NCBI GenBank assembly: GCA_937969105.1
Contig: CALBUZ010000096.1
Coordinates: 1-33,340 of the forward strand
Source of the DNA: an uncultured Collinsella sp.
Lineage (GTDB): Bacteria > Actinomycetota > Coriobacteriia > Coriobacteriales > Coriobacteriaceae
Length of the DNA stretch: 33,340 nucleotides
Direction: 5' to 3'
Positions 23,932-33,340 of the stretch are shown piece after piece (position 1 is the stretch's first letter; each line of letters starts with the position of its first letter). The notes beneath the pieces are model-generated. The model saw only the letters and a list, made by a program, of their open reading frames with translations. It was not told the DNA's origin and searched no databases. Made by a program: the position numbers and the translations under genes.

Positions 23932-24693
23932 CTAGATAAACAGCTCGCACTCCTTCCGCTCAGAGCAGGCTTTACTCAACATCTTGGTAACCGCAGAGAG
24001 CATGATGGGGCTTACCGCGCGAGCGGAATGCGGGCACGCGACAACGCAGCGCATGCATGAAATGCAGGCCTTTTTGTCCACCCGCTTGGGGTCGTCTTTA
24101 TCGATAGCGCCAACGGGACACGCTGTGGCGCAAGCCCCGCAAGCGGTGCATTCCTTTGTGGCCTTAGGCACCATACCGGTGCCCCCGACCTTCTTATAGG
24201 GACGATTACCCGGAATAGCCGGCTCAGAAGCATCTCCTGCAGATATCTTTTGCTGAATCTGATCCGCAAACCCAGCAAGCTGTGCCGCGTCCTGCGCATC
24301 TGGTCTGCCGGCGGCAAACTGGCGAACAATAGAATGCTCGGCGATGGCAGAAACCGCCGCGATCACCCGAAAGCCCGCGTCCTTTGCCGCGTCCTCAAGC
24401 TCGACCAGCGTGTCCTCATACGCGCGATTTCCGTAAACACAAACCAGAACCGCCCGTGCGTCGTTCCCTCGCACCATACCCAAGCGCTCCACGGCCACGG
24501 CTGGGACTCGCCCGCCATACGAGGGCACCGCGATTACGGCTACATCCTCTTTTGTCATCGCAACCGTACGAAAACCAAGCCCACTATCTGTCAGATCTAC
24601 GACAACTGTTTCCCCTTCTAACGCATTGGCAATGTAGTTAGATACCTTTTCCGTTCCACCCGTCGGGCTAAACACGATATCGAATACCTTCAT
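23932..24693 (-). CDS. EFR1-type flavodoxin domain / 2[4Fe-4S] ferredoxin protein
   Basis: A 253-residue cytoplasmic electron carrier. Residues 1 to about 150 form a flavodoxin-like domain, with the FMN-phosphate loop FSPTGGTEKVSNYIA. The C-terminal part (about 185-235) has two complete 4Fe-4S motifs, CTACGACATACP and CISCMRCVVACP. This architecture is the anaerobe-typical 'EFR1' family, usually annotated as a flavoprotein-ferredoxin of unknown partner. The ATG at 24693 has GGGGAGG upstream and starts the conserved MKVFDIVFSPTGG; longer in-frame extensions have no ribosome site. It stands alone between two terminators, downstream of the glutamine synthetase gene on the same strand. Confidence 0.88.
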   Translation of the reverse strand: MKVFDIVFSPTGGTEKVSNYIANALEGETVVVDLTDSGLGFRTVAMTKEDVAVIAVPSYGGRVPAVAVERLGMVRGNDARAVLVCVYGNRAYEDTLVELEDAAKDAGFRVIAAVSAIAEHSIVRQFAAGRPDAQDAAQLAGFADQIQQKISAGDASEPAIPGNRPYKKVGGTGMVPKATKECTACGACATACPVGAIDKDDPKRVDKKACISCMRCVVACPHSARAVSPIMLSAVTKMLSKACSERKECELFI

Positions 24694-24817
24694 CAGATAA
24701 TCCTCCCCTTTATGAACAAATGCCCGAAACATCCGCATGCCAAAACAGGTTACAACTTTCAAGATGCCCCGCGCGAAGCGCTCGCTCGACAGCATGTTCA
24801 AAGACGACCCGGGCGAC

Positions 24818-24849
24818 AAAAAAGGGGCCTCGCACAGGCGAGACCCCTT
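24818..24849 (-). terminator. Terminator after glutamine synthetase gene
   Basis: On the minus strand AAGGGGTCTCGC pairs with GCGAGGCCCCTT (one mismatch) around CTGT, followed by TTTTTT. Confidence 0.92.
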
Positions 24850-24873
24850 CGAGCGCAAAATCAAACGCGTCTG

Positions 24874-26961
<2,088 letters not shown>

Positions 26962-27046
26962 ACGGAACTCCCTTCGTATCGGCACCGCGTGAGAAGCGGT
27001 GTTGATTACTAACGAACGAGTCATAGCCTAGACTCGCCGTGTTTCC

Positions 27047-27067
27047 GCAACATTACCGTTATGTTGC
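27047..27067. promoter_or_regulatory. Inverted repeat upstream of glnN, possible operator
   Basis: GCAACAT and ATGTTGC flank TACCGTT, 86 bp upstream of the glnN start, with GTTTC just outside on one side and CACGAAAC on the other. It could bind a nitrogen regulator, but it matches no consensus I can state with confidence. Confidence 0.3.
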
Positions 27068-27166
27068 TGTCACGAAACCAATCAATGAGGTTACCGCATC
27101 ACAGCGGCGCTGCCGCCCTTAATGGCCAATCAACTGTATAAATTGCAGACCTCTCCCCATGATTTA

Positions 27167-27254
27167 AGGGTAGTCAATTTGGGACGGGGCTTTCTTAACT
27201 GGTATTTCGCATCAAATATCATTCAATATAGCCCCATCTTAGATTGACTACCCT
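27167..27254. repeat. 88-bp palindromic (REP/MITE-like) repeat
   Basis: Arms of 25 bp at 27167-27191 and 27230-27254. The outer 12 bp (AGGGTAGTCAAT / ATTGACTACCCT) and inner 6 bp (GGGGCT / AGCCCC) pair perfectly, and most mismatches between them would be G-U pairs in RNA. The spacer of 38 nt is AT-rich. It is unrelated in sequence to the other repeats in this window and has no associated transposase. Confidence 0.75.
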
Positions 27255-27388
27255 GTTATAGGAAATGCCGATAGCGAAGCATTTTCGATTGGTATCCCCA
27301 AATAGCGAGAGAAACTCCACCTTAGCGCAGTGGTGCTGTAGAATCCTTGCAACAAAACATCGCACCCAGGCATCTAAAGGAGCACGAT

Positions 27389-28261
27389 ATGCGCGTCGAC
27401 GAGGTTTTTAAGCAGGCAGCATCCCAGGGCACCGCACCCGTTTCGTTTGAGATGTTCCCGCCCAAGGGCGAGCTAACCCTCGACACGGCTCGCGAAGTGG
27501 CAGGCAATCTGTGCAAGCTTTCGCCGAGCTTTGTCTCGGTCACCTGCTCGGCCGGCGGCTCGGGTAACGGTGCCACCACCGCCCCCATCGCGCATATGAT
27601 TTCGAGCGAATTCGATACGCCCTCGGTAGCGCATCTCACCTGCGTGGGCCGCACCCACGCCGACATCGCCGCCAAGATTGACGAGTATCGCACCGCCGGC
27701 GTTGAAAACATCCTGGCCCTGCGTGGTGATCTTCCCGCTGGCGCGACTGAGGACGACAAGCCCGCCTCGGACTACGCCTACGCCCGCGACCTCATCCCCG
27801 AGCTCGTTGACGCCGGCTTTTGTGTGGGCGCCGCAGCCTACCCCGAGGGCCACATTGCCTGCGAGGACCTCAACGTCTCGGTCGAGCACCTCAAGCAAAA
27901 GCAAGATGCCGGCGCAAGCTTCTTTGTGACGCAGCTCTTTTTTGACAACGAGTGCTTCTACCGTTTTCGCGAGCTTGCCGACAAGGCCGGCATCACCGTG
28001 CCCATTACCGCGGGCATCATGCCGTTTATGGGCAAGTCGCAGATCAGCCGCATGGTCTTTATGTGCGGCGCGTCGCTGCCCTCCCCCGTCATCAAAATCC
28101 TCGCCAAGTACGAGAACGACCCCGAGAGCCTGCAGGCAGCCGGTGTAGATTATGCTGCTCGTCAGCTTTGCGACCTTAAGGAGCACGGCGCCGACGGTCT
28201 GCACCTGTACACTATGAACCGTCCTGCAATCGCCGCGACCATTATGGAGCGCCTGGGGTAA
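27389..28261 (+). CDS. metF: 5,10-methylenetetrahydrofolate reductase
   Basis: A 290-residue FAD TIM-barrel enzyme that makes 5-methyl-THF, the methyl donor for the MetH encoded two genes downstream. SFEMFPPKGE near the N-terminus carries the catalytic glutamate; VTCSAGGSGNG, ALRGDLPAG and FVTQLFFDN are the other family signatures (substrate and flavin sites). The ATG at 27389 follows AAAGGAG with a 6-nt spacer. The stop codon overlaps the next start by one base (TAATG), so the operon is translationally coupled. No MetV-like partner is visible next to it. Confidence 0.95.
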   Translation: MRVDEVFKQAASQGTAPVSFEMFPPKGELTLDTAREVAGNLCKLSPSFVSVTCSAGGSGNGATTAPIAHMISSEFDTPSVAHLTCVGRTHADIAAKIDEYRTAGVENILALRGDLPAGATEDDKPASDYAYARDLIPELVDAGFCVGAAAYPEGHIACEDLNVSVEHLKQKQDAGASFFVTQLFFDNECFYRFRELADKAGITVPITAGIMPFMGKSQISRMVFMCGASLPSPVIKILAKYENDPESLQAAGVDYAARQLCDLKEHGADGLHLYTMNRPAIAATIMERLG

Positions 28262-29049
28262 TGGAAAAACCGCACGTCGATACAACCGTTGTTGAAGTGC
28301 CGGCCGACCTTGCGTCGCCGGCGCTTTACCGTATCGACGCTGCCCACCACCCTCGTGTCGACCGTGCCGAGATGCTGCGGTATCTGGGCTACGGCGGCCA
28401 GCAGATTGAGCCCGAGCTGTCACGACGAATTGAGCTTGTGGTCGAGCGCCTAGAGCTGGATATCGAGCCCCGCGGCGTGCGACGCGTGTTTGCCGTCGAT
28501 GCCACGGGCGTTGACGAGCAGGGCGAGCCCTGCATCCGCTTGGTTGGCACCAATGTTGAGCTGCGGGGTCGTGATATCTATCGCCACCTTAAGGACGCCC
28601 GCCTGGCGGCGCTCATGGCATGTACCCTCGGGATGTCTGCCGAACGCCGTCTGCGAACCACCGGAACCCAGCAACCCCTGGAAGGCGCCGTGCTCGACGC
28701 CGCATGCTCTGCCTATGTAGAAGCCGCCGTCGAGCAGATGGACCAGCAGGTCAAGGCTGCGGCCGCTGCACACGGGCTCGCCGGCAACTGGCGCTTCAGT
28801 CCCGGCTATGGCGACTGCCCGCTTACGGCCCAGCGCTCAATCGTAGCTGCGCTCAACGCCACGCGGCTCATCGGGCTTACCGTCACGCCGACCAGCCTGC
28901 TCATGCCCACCAAGAGCGTGACCGCGGTGATTGGCCTGTTCGACGGCGAAGTCCACGACGCCCAGAGCCGCCCCACCTGCAATATCTGCCGCATGCGTGA
29001 GCACTGCCGCTTCCGCGCCGCCCACACCACCTGCTATTCCAGCCATTAG
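28261..29049 (+). CDS. Stand-alone MetH reactivation-domain protein
   Basis: A 262-residue cytoplasmic protein resembling the B12-dependent methionine synthase activation domain, which uses AdoMet and a reductant to rescue oxidised cobalamin. The segment FSPGYGDCPLTAQRSIVAALN, followed by IGLTVTPTSLLMPTKSVTAVIG, is the recognisable AdoMet-binding core seen in the Thermotoga-type separate protein. A C-terminal cysteine cluster, CNICRMREHC and a final Cys, is extra and might bind an iron-sulfur centre or other metal. It lies between metF (1-bp overlap) and metH (9-bp gap), and the metH product lacks this domain, so the two proteins almost certainly form one functional enzyme. Confidence 0.85.
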   Translation: MEKPHVDTTVVEVPADLASPALYRIDAAHHPRVDRAEMLRYLGYGGQQIEPELSRRIELVVERLELDIEPRGVRRVFAVDATGVDEQGEPCIRLVGTNVELRGRDIYRHLKDARLAALMACTLGMSAERRLRTTGTQQPLEGAVLDAACSAYVEAAVEQMDQQVKAAAAAHGLAGNWRFSPGYGDCPLTAQRSIVAALNATRLIGLTVTPTSLLMPTKSVTAVIGLFDGEVHDAQSRPTCNICRMREHCRFRAAHTTCYSSH

Positions 29050-29058
29050 GAGCCATCG

Positions 29059-31608
29059 ATGTTTACTCCGCTTATCACTCATGATCTGGACGGTGCCGCG
29101 CTGGCGGCGCCTGTCAATGCTGCGCGCTGCAACGGTGCCGCGTACAAAACGCGCACGATCGACGACCTGCACATTAAGGACGATCGCCTGCGCGCCGCCA
29201 TCGAGGGCACGGGGCACCTGCTGTTCGACGGCGGCATGGGCACCATGCTGCAGGCCGCCGGCATGAAGGCCGGCGCCCTGCCCGAACTGCTCAACTTTGA
29301 GGAGCCCCAGGTCATCACCGATATTCAGCGTCAGTACGTCGAGGCTGGCTGTGACGTGATCACCGCCAACACCTTTGGCGCCAACGCCCACAAGCTCGAC
29401 GGTGCCGCCACCGTGGCAGACGTCTTTGCCGCGGCCGTCGCCTGTGCCCGCGCGGCCGGCGCCCGCTACGTCGCCGGTGACATCGGCCCCATCGGCGCGC
29501 TGCTTCGCCCCCTGGGTACCCTCAGCTTCGACGAGGCTTATGAACTCTTTGCCGAGGAGGTGCGCGCCGGCGTCGATGCGGGTGTGGACCTCTTTATTAT
29601 CGAGACCATGACCGACCTGGCCGAGATCAAGGCGGCCGTCCTCGCCTGCCGCGAGAACTCCGACCTGCCCGTCTTTGCCACTATGACCTTTGAGGAAGAC
29701 GGCCGCACCTTCTTGGGCACGAGCCCCGAGGTCGCCGCCATCACCCTCGACGCCATCGGCGCCGACGTCCTGGGCATCAACTGCAGCCAGGGCCCGGCCG
29801 AGCTCCGAGGGCTCGCCGCGCGCATGCTCACCGTCACCGACAAGCCCGTTATGGTGCAGGCCAATGCGGGACTGCCCCGCGTGGACGATGACGGCAATAC
29901 CGTCTTTGATATCCAGGCACCCGAGTACGCCGAGGCCGTCGCCGGCATGATCGAGGACGGCGTGAGCGTCGTGGGCGGTTGCTGCGGCACCACGCCGGCG
30001 CACATGGCGGCCTTGCGCACGCTTATCGACAACCACACGCCCAGCCCGCGCCACCGCAAGCCCAGCATGTCGGTCACGAGCGCCCAGACGGTCGTGGACC
30101 TCCCCTGCGACGGCCACAAGATCGCCGTCATCGGCGAGCGCATCAACCCCACCGGCAAAAAGCGCCTGCAGCAGGCCCTGCGCGACGGCGACCTGGACTA
30201 CGTCGTGAGTCAGGGCATCAGCCAGCAGGAGCAGGGCGCCGACATCCTGGACGTCAACGTGGGCCTGCCCGAGATCGACGAGGTCAAGGTCATCCAGCAG
30301 GCCACCGAGCAGCTCCAGGGCTCCACGCTGCTGCCGCTGCAGATCGACTCCACCGACCCCGCAGCCGTCGAGGCCGCCGTGCGCCGCTACGCCGGCAAGC
30401 CCATCATCAACTCGGTCAATGGCAAACAACAGATCATGGATGAGATCTTTCCGCTGGTGGCCCACTACGGCACCAACGTCGTCGGCCTTACGCTCGACGA
30501 GGGCGGCATCCCCGATACCGCCGAGGCCCGCTTCGCCATCGCCGAGCGCATCGTGGCCGAGGCCGCCCATTACGGCATCGGCCCGGACCGCATCCTCATC
30601 GACTGCCTGGTCATGACCGCCTCGACCAACCAGCGCCAGGCTGAGCAGATTCTACGTGCCATGTCTCTGTGCAAGGAGCGCCTGGGCGTCAAGTGCGCAC
30701 TCGGCGTATCGAACATCAGCTTTGGCCTGCCCGCGCGGCCGCTGCTGGGCTCGGTCTTTTTGGCCGCCGCCTTTGGTGCAGGTCTGGATGCCCCCATCAT
30801 GAACCCGGGTTCCAAGCGCTTTATGGATACCGTCTACAGCTATCGCGTCCTGAGCGTTGAGGACGAGGGCTCGACCGGATACATCGAGCGCTACGCCGGC
30901 TGGACCGATCCGTACAAGATCGCCGCGAACCCGGCGGCGGCTCAGGCAGTATCGACCGACACTGTGCCCGCTGCTGGCACCGACGGCAACGACGACCCCA
31001 TCCGCCACATGGTCGTCTCGGGCCGCAAGGGCGAAATCGCGGCCGAGACCGAGCGTCTGCTGGCAGATCACGACGCCATGGACCTCATCAACAACCACTT
31101 TATCCCCGCCCTCGACGAGGTTGGCGTCCTCTTTGACCAGGGCAAGTTCTTCTTGCCGCAGCTCATGGCCTCGGCCGAAGCCGCACGCGTGGGCTTCGAC
31201 ACCATCAAGCGCCTGATGCCCGCCGGCGAGATTGCCGACAAGGGTAAGATCTGCGTGGCCACCGTTAAAGGTGACATCCACGATATCGGTAAGAACATCG
31301 TTAAGATGCTGCTCGATAACTACGGCTATACCGTCTTTGATCTGGGTCGCGACGTCGATCCGCAGGAGGTGCTCAAGACCGTACAGGAGCGCGACATCAA
31401 GCTTGTCGGCCTCTCGGCGCTTATGACTACTACCGTCGTGGCCATGGAAGAGACCATCAAGTTGCTTCATGCCGAGGTGCCGGGCGTCAAGATCATCGTG
31501 GGCGGCGCCGTGCTCACCCCCGAATACGCCAAACAGATTGGCGCAGACTACTACGCCAAGGATGCCGCCGAGAGCGCGCGTATCGCCGAAGAGGTCTTTG
31601 GGCAGTAA
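29059..31608 (+). CDS. metH: Cobalamin-dependent methionine synthase, without activation domain
   Basis: An 849-residue cytoplasmic enzyme that transfers the methyl group from 5-methyl-THF to homocysteine through cobalamin. Residues about 45-330 form the homocysteine/zinc domain, with Cys242 (GINCSQG) and Cys308-Cys309 (GGCCGTTP). Residues about 350-610 form the pterin-binding barrel (IGERINPTGKKRL). Residues about 650-849 form the helical cap and B12 domain, with axial His741 in DIHDIGKN. The C-terminal reactivation domain of E. coli MetH is missing and supplied by the preceding gene. AGGAG precedes the start. An N-terminal extension of some 45 residues before the first barrel strand (LLFDGGMGTML) has no known role. 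Confidence 0.95.
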   Translation: MFTPLITHDLDGAALAAPVNAARCNGAAYKTRTIDDLHIKDDRLRAAIEGTGHLLFDGGMGTMLQAAGMKAGALPELLNFEEPQVITDIQRQYVEAGCDVITANTFGANAHKLDGAATVADVFAAAVACARAAGARYVAGDIGPIGALLRPLGTLSFDEAYELFAEEVRAGVDAGVDLFIIETMTDLAEIKAAVLACRENSDLPVFATMTFEEDGRTFLGTSPEVAAITLDAIGADVLGINCSQGPAELRGLAARMLTVTDKPVMVQANAGLPRVDDDGNTVFDIQAPEYAEAVAGMIEDGVSVVGGCCGTTPAHMAALRTLIDNHTPSPRHRKPSMSVTSAQTVVDLPCDGHKIAVIGERINPTGKKRLQQALRDGDLDYVVSQGISQQEQGADILDVNVGLPEIDEVKVIQQATEQLQGSTLLPLQIDSTDPAAVEAAVRRYAGKPIINSVNGKQQIMDEIFPLVAHYGTNVVGLTLDEGGIPDTAEARFAIAERIVAEAAHYGIGPDRILIDCLVMTASTNQRQAEQILRAMSLCKERLGVKCALGVSNISFGLPARPLLGSVFLAAAFGAGLDAPIMNPGSKRFMDTVYSYRVLSVEDEGSTGYIERYAGWTDPYKIAANPAAAQAVSTDTVPAAGTDGNDDPIRHMVVSGRKGEIAAETERLLADHDAMDLINNHFIPALDEVGVLFDQGKFFLPQLMASAEAARVGFDTIKRLMPAGEIADKGKICVATVKGDIHDIGKNIVKMLLDNYGYTVFDLGRDVDPQEVLKTVQERDIKLVGLSALMTTTVVAMEETIKLLHAEVPGVKIIVGGAVLTPEYAKQIGADYYAKDAAESARIAEEVFGQ

Positions 31609-31633
31609 CACAACGGAAACAACCGAGCACCAA

Positions 31634-31671
31634 AACGTGCCGCATGCGCCACTTGGCACGTGCGGCACGTT
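31634..31671. other. Hairpin between metH and the PFL-family gene
   Basis: An 11-bp perfect stem AACGTGCCGCA / TGCGGCACGTT with a 16-nt loop, followed on the plus strand by AAAATATAG rather than a T run. It could slow or stop metH transcription weakly, or protect the mRNA end. A promoter for the next gene may begin in the AT-rich sequence just after it. Confidence 0.5.
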
Positions 31672-31716
31672 AAAATATAGAGGACTATGCTCGTTTTGGC
31701 AGATAGGAGCGCAAGG

Positions 31717-33081
31717 ATGGCGATCACGCCCGCAGAAATCGCGGAAACCCGCGGCATGGTTGAGGAGCAGAACCTCGACATCAGAACCATCACCATGGGT
31801 GTTTCGCTCATGGGTTGCGGTGACGAGAACCTCGACCGCATGTGCACGAAGATCTACGACCACGTGACGCACACGGCTGAGCACCTGGTCGAGACCGCCG
31901 AGAACCTCGAGCGCGAGTACGGTATCCCCATCGTCAACAAGCGCGTTTCCGTCACCCCGGTGGCGCAGATCGCCGCGTGCTGCAAGGATGAGGACCTCAC
32001 CCCCATCGCGCATGCCCTCGACCGCGCGGCCGAGACGCTCGGCATCGATTACCTGGGCGGCTTCTCCGCGCTCGTCCAGAAGGGCATCGGCGACGCCGAC
32101 CGCCGCGTCATCCAGTCCATTCCCCAGGCGCTCGCTACCACCAGCCGCGTCTGCTCCAGCGTCAACGTCGCCAGTCTGCGTGCCGGCATCAACATGGACG
32201 CCGTACTCATGGCTGCGCAGACCATCATCGACGCCGCTAAGCTCACGGCCGACCAGGATTCCGTCGGTGCTTCCAAGTTTGTCTGCTTTGCCAACATGGT
32301 CGAGGACTCCCCGTTTATGGCGGGCGCCGTCCACGGCGGTGGCGAGGCCGACGCCGTCATCAACGTAGGCGTCTCGGGCCCCGGCGTTATGGCCGCAGCC
32401 TTGGAGACACTGCCCGATTCCGCATCGATGATGGAAGTCGCCGAGAAGATCAAGCAGACCGCCTTTAAGATCACCCGTGCCGGCGAGCTCATGAGCCGCG
32501 AGGCCGCCCATCGCCTGGGTGTCGAGAAGGGCATCGTCGACCTGTCGCTGGCTCCCACGCCTGCCATCGGCGACTCCGTTGCCCGCATCCTCGAGATCAT
32601 CGGTGTTGGCACCTGCGGTGGCCCGGGCACGACCTGCGCACTCGCCATGCTCAACGATGCCGTCAAGAAGGGCGGCGTCATGGCCAGCTCCAGCGTGGGC
32701 GGTCTCTCCGGCGCCTTTATCCCCGTGTCCGAGGACGCCGGCATGATCGCCGCCGTCGAGGCTGGCGCGCTTTCGCTCGAGAAGCTCGAGGCTATGACCT
32801 GCGTGTGCTCCGTTGGCTTGGACATGATCGCCATCCCCGGTGACACCCCGGTCGAGACCATCGCCGGCATCATCGCCGACGAGATGGCCATCGGCGTCAT
32901 CAACAACAAAACCACGGCCGTGCGCGTGATTCCCGCCATTGGCAAGGGCGTGGGCGACTGCGTCGAGTACGGCGGCCTGTTTGGCCGTGCGCCCATCATG
33001 CCGGTGAACCCCAACGCCGGCACCGTGCTTGCCCACCGTGGTGGACGCTTCCCGGCACCGCTGAACTCGCTGAAGAACTAG
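31717..33081 (+). CDS. PFL-family / DUF711 (UPF0210) protein
   Basis: A 454-residue cytoplasmic protein of the DUF711 family, which has a glycyl-radical-enzyme-like (PFL) barrel but no established reaction. Characteristic segments are [53 protein letters not shown] and [20 protein letters not shown]. The ATG at 31717 with AGGAG seven bases upstream is preferred; an earlier in-frame ATG has no ribosome site. Members are often encoded directly after a small ACT-domain protein; none is present here, the preceding gene being metH. The second palindromic element begins 18 bp after its stop codon. Confidence 0.9.
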   Translation: MAITPAEIAETRGMVEEQNLDIRTITMGVSLMGCGDENLDRMCTKIYDHVTHTAEHLVETAENLEREYGIPIVNKRVSVTPVAQIAACCKDEDLTPIAHALDRAAETLGIDYLGGFSALVQKGIGDADRRVIQSIPQALATTSRVCSSVNVASLRAGINMDAVLMAAQTIIDAAKLTADQDSVGASKFVCFANMVEDSPFMAGAVHGGGEADAVINVGVSGPGVMAAALETLPDSASMMEVAEKIKQTAFKITRAGELMSREAAHRLGVEKGIVDLSLAPTPAIGDSVARILEIIGVGTCGGPGTTCALAMLNDAVKKGGVMASSSVGGLSGAFIPVSEDAGMIAAVEAGALSLEKLEAMTCVCSVGLDMIAIPGDTPVETIAGIIADEMAIGVINNKTTAVRVIPAIGKGVGDCVEYGGLFGRAPIMPVNPNAGTVLAHRGGRFPAPLNSLKN

Positions 33082-33098
33082 CTGAGGAGTTCGGGCGA

Positions 33099-33232
33099 GG
33101 AGCCCCGGGGAGGGCAAATATATAAGGTCGCCTGCTCGGACAGTCCTGACTCGCACGGAGAGCACATTAAGTGCTCTCCGGCTCGTGCGGAACTCGCGAT
33201 CGACCTTATATATTTGCCCTCCCCGGGGCTCC
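33099..33232. repeat. 134-bp palindromic element with perfect 32-bp arms (copy 2)
   Basis: Arms 33099-33130 and 33201-33232 are perfect reverse complements; the 70-nt core is 33131-33200. Read on the minus strand, the core starts ATCGCGAGTTCCGCACG and ends CAGGACTGTCCGAGCAGG, as in copy 1 at 6026-6161. Its central stem GGAGAGCAC / GTGCTCTCC differs from copy 1 by paired changes around the same TTAAT loop. The arms share only an AT-rich inner part with copy 1. The remaining 108 bp to the window end show no gene. Confidence 0.9.
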
Positions 33233-33340
33233 CGCACAACGGGACCTCGGTTGAGTTCTATCCCGGTTGCAGTTGCTTCGCTCCTGCACTACATGGTCGA
33301 TGCGACGGTTTGGCGTTGGATCGGTTCTTTCTGATATATG

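Larger units (their letters stand above)
26962..27388. other. Divergent intergenic region glnN-metF
   Basis: These 427 bp contain no supportable gene. They hold a 7-bp inverted repeat at 27047-27067 on the glnN side, an 88-bp palindromic repeat at 27167-27254 in the middle, and a possible metF -10 (TAGAAT, 27339-27344) with no good -35. No SAM or cobalamin riboswitch was recognised. Confidence 0.6.

Noticed and set aside
27255..27388. SAM or cobalamin riboswitch ahead of the metF-metH operon
   Set aside because: The leader is short and I could not find the conserved elements of either class.
28837..30570. A 577-codon open frame antisense to metH
   Set aside because: Mirror frame of a gene with clear zinc and pterin-domain motifs; no independent coding evidence.
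30652..33237. An 861-codon open frame antisense to metH and the PFL gene
   Set aside because: It crosses two well-supported genes and a palindromic element and has the same biased composition; no recognisable domain.

Overview
The window looks like chromosomal DNA of a GC-rich gut actinobacterium of the class Coriobacteriia, most likely Collinsella or a close relative. This is an inference from base composition, gene order and protein style (Tat-type secreted proteins, GntR/UTRA regulators, a split MetH, type III glutamine synthetase). No rRNA or other decisive marker is present.

Layout. (1) 1-4745, minus strand: a sugar-isomerase (SIS) pair, the first cut off by the window edge; two overlapping GntR/UTRA regulators; a small conserved protein; and an orphan LacI regulator. 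(2) 4986-7375: murB facing a secreted CHAP/NlpC-type peptidoglycan hydrolase with a PcsB-like coiled coil. A 136-bp perfect-armed palindromic element lies between them. (3) 7644-12829, plus strand: galE, malQ and glgP, for glucose/galactose and alpha-glucan metabolism. (4) 12830-13284: a gene-free stretch with three evenly spaced 59-bp hairpin units. (5) 13285-17649, minus strand: a complete sugar ABC importer (lipoprotein, two permeases, MsmX/UgpC-type ATPase). (6) 17956-21355: a GntR/UTRA regulator divergent from a PTS EIICB of the MalP/GlvC type fused to a Cof-type HAD phosphatase. (7) 21472-23652: a polyprenyl diphosphate synthase, a CwlM-like protein with a degenerate amidase domain, and tRNA-Gln(TTG). 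(8) 23932-26961, minus strand: a flavodoxin/ferredoxin protein and type III glutamine synthetase. (9) 27389-31608: a metF / MetH-reactivation-domain / metH operon. (10) 31717-33081: a PFL/DUF711 protein, followed by a second copy of the palindromic element.

How the parts fit. Regions 3, 5 and 6 look like one alpha-glucan utilisation programme. An ABC importer and a PTS permease bring in oligo- and disaccharides, and MalQ and GlgP process them. Palindromes fitting the GntR/HutC operator pattern GT-N-TA-N-AC occur in the malQ promoter, around the divergent regulator/PTS promoters and, less perfectly, ahead of the ABC operon. The PTS-HAD fusion suggests uptake of a disaccharide as its 6-phosphate followed by immediate dephosphorylation, in place of a phospho-alpha-glucosidase. 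The metF-act-metH operon makes a self-contained methionine synthase whose reactivation domain is a separate polypeptide.

The least explained signals are the EIICB-HAD fusion, the CwlM-like pseudo-amidase, the two palindromic elements with a conserved 70-nt core and compensatory stem changes, and the triple hairpin array.
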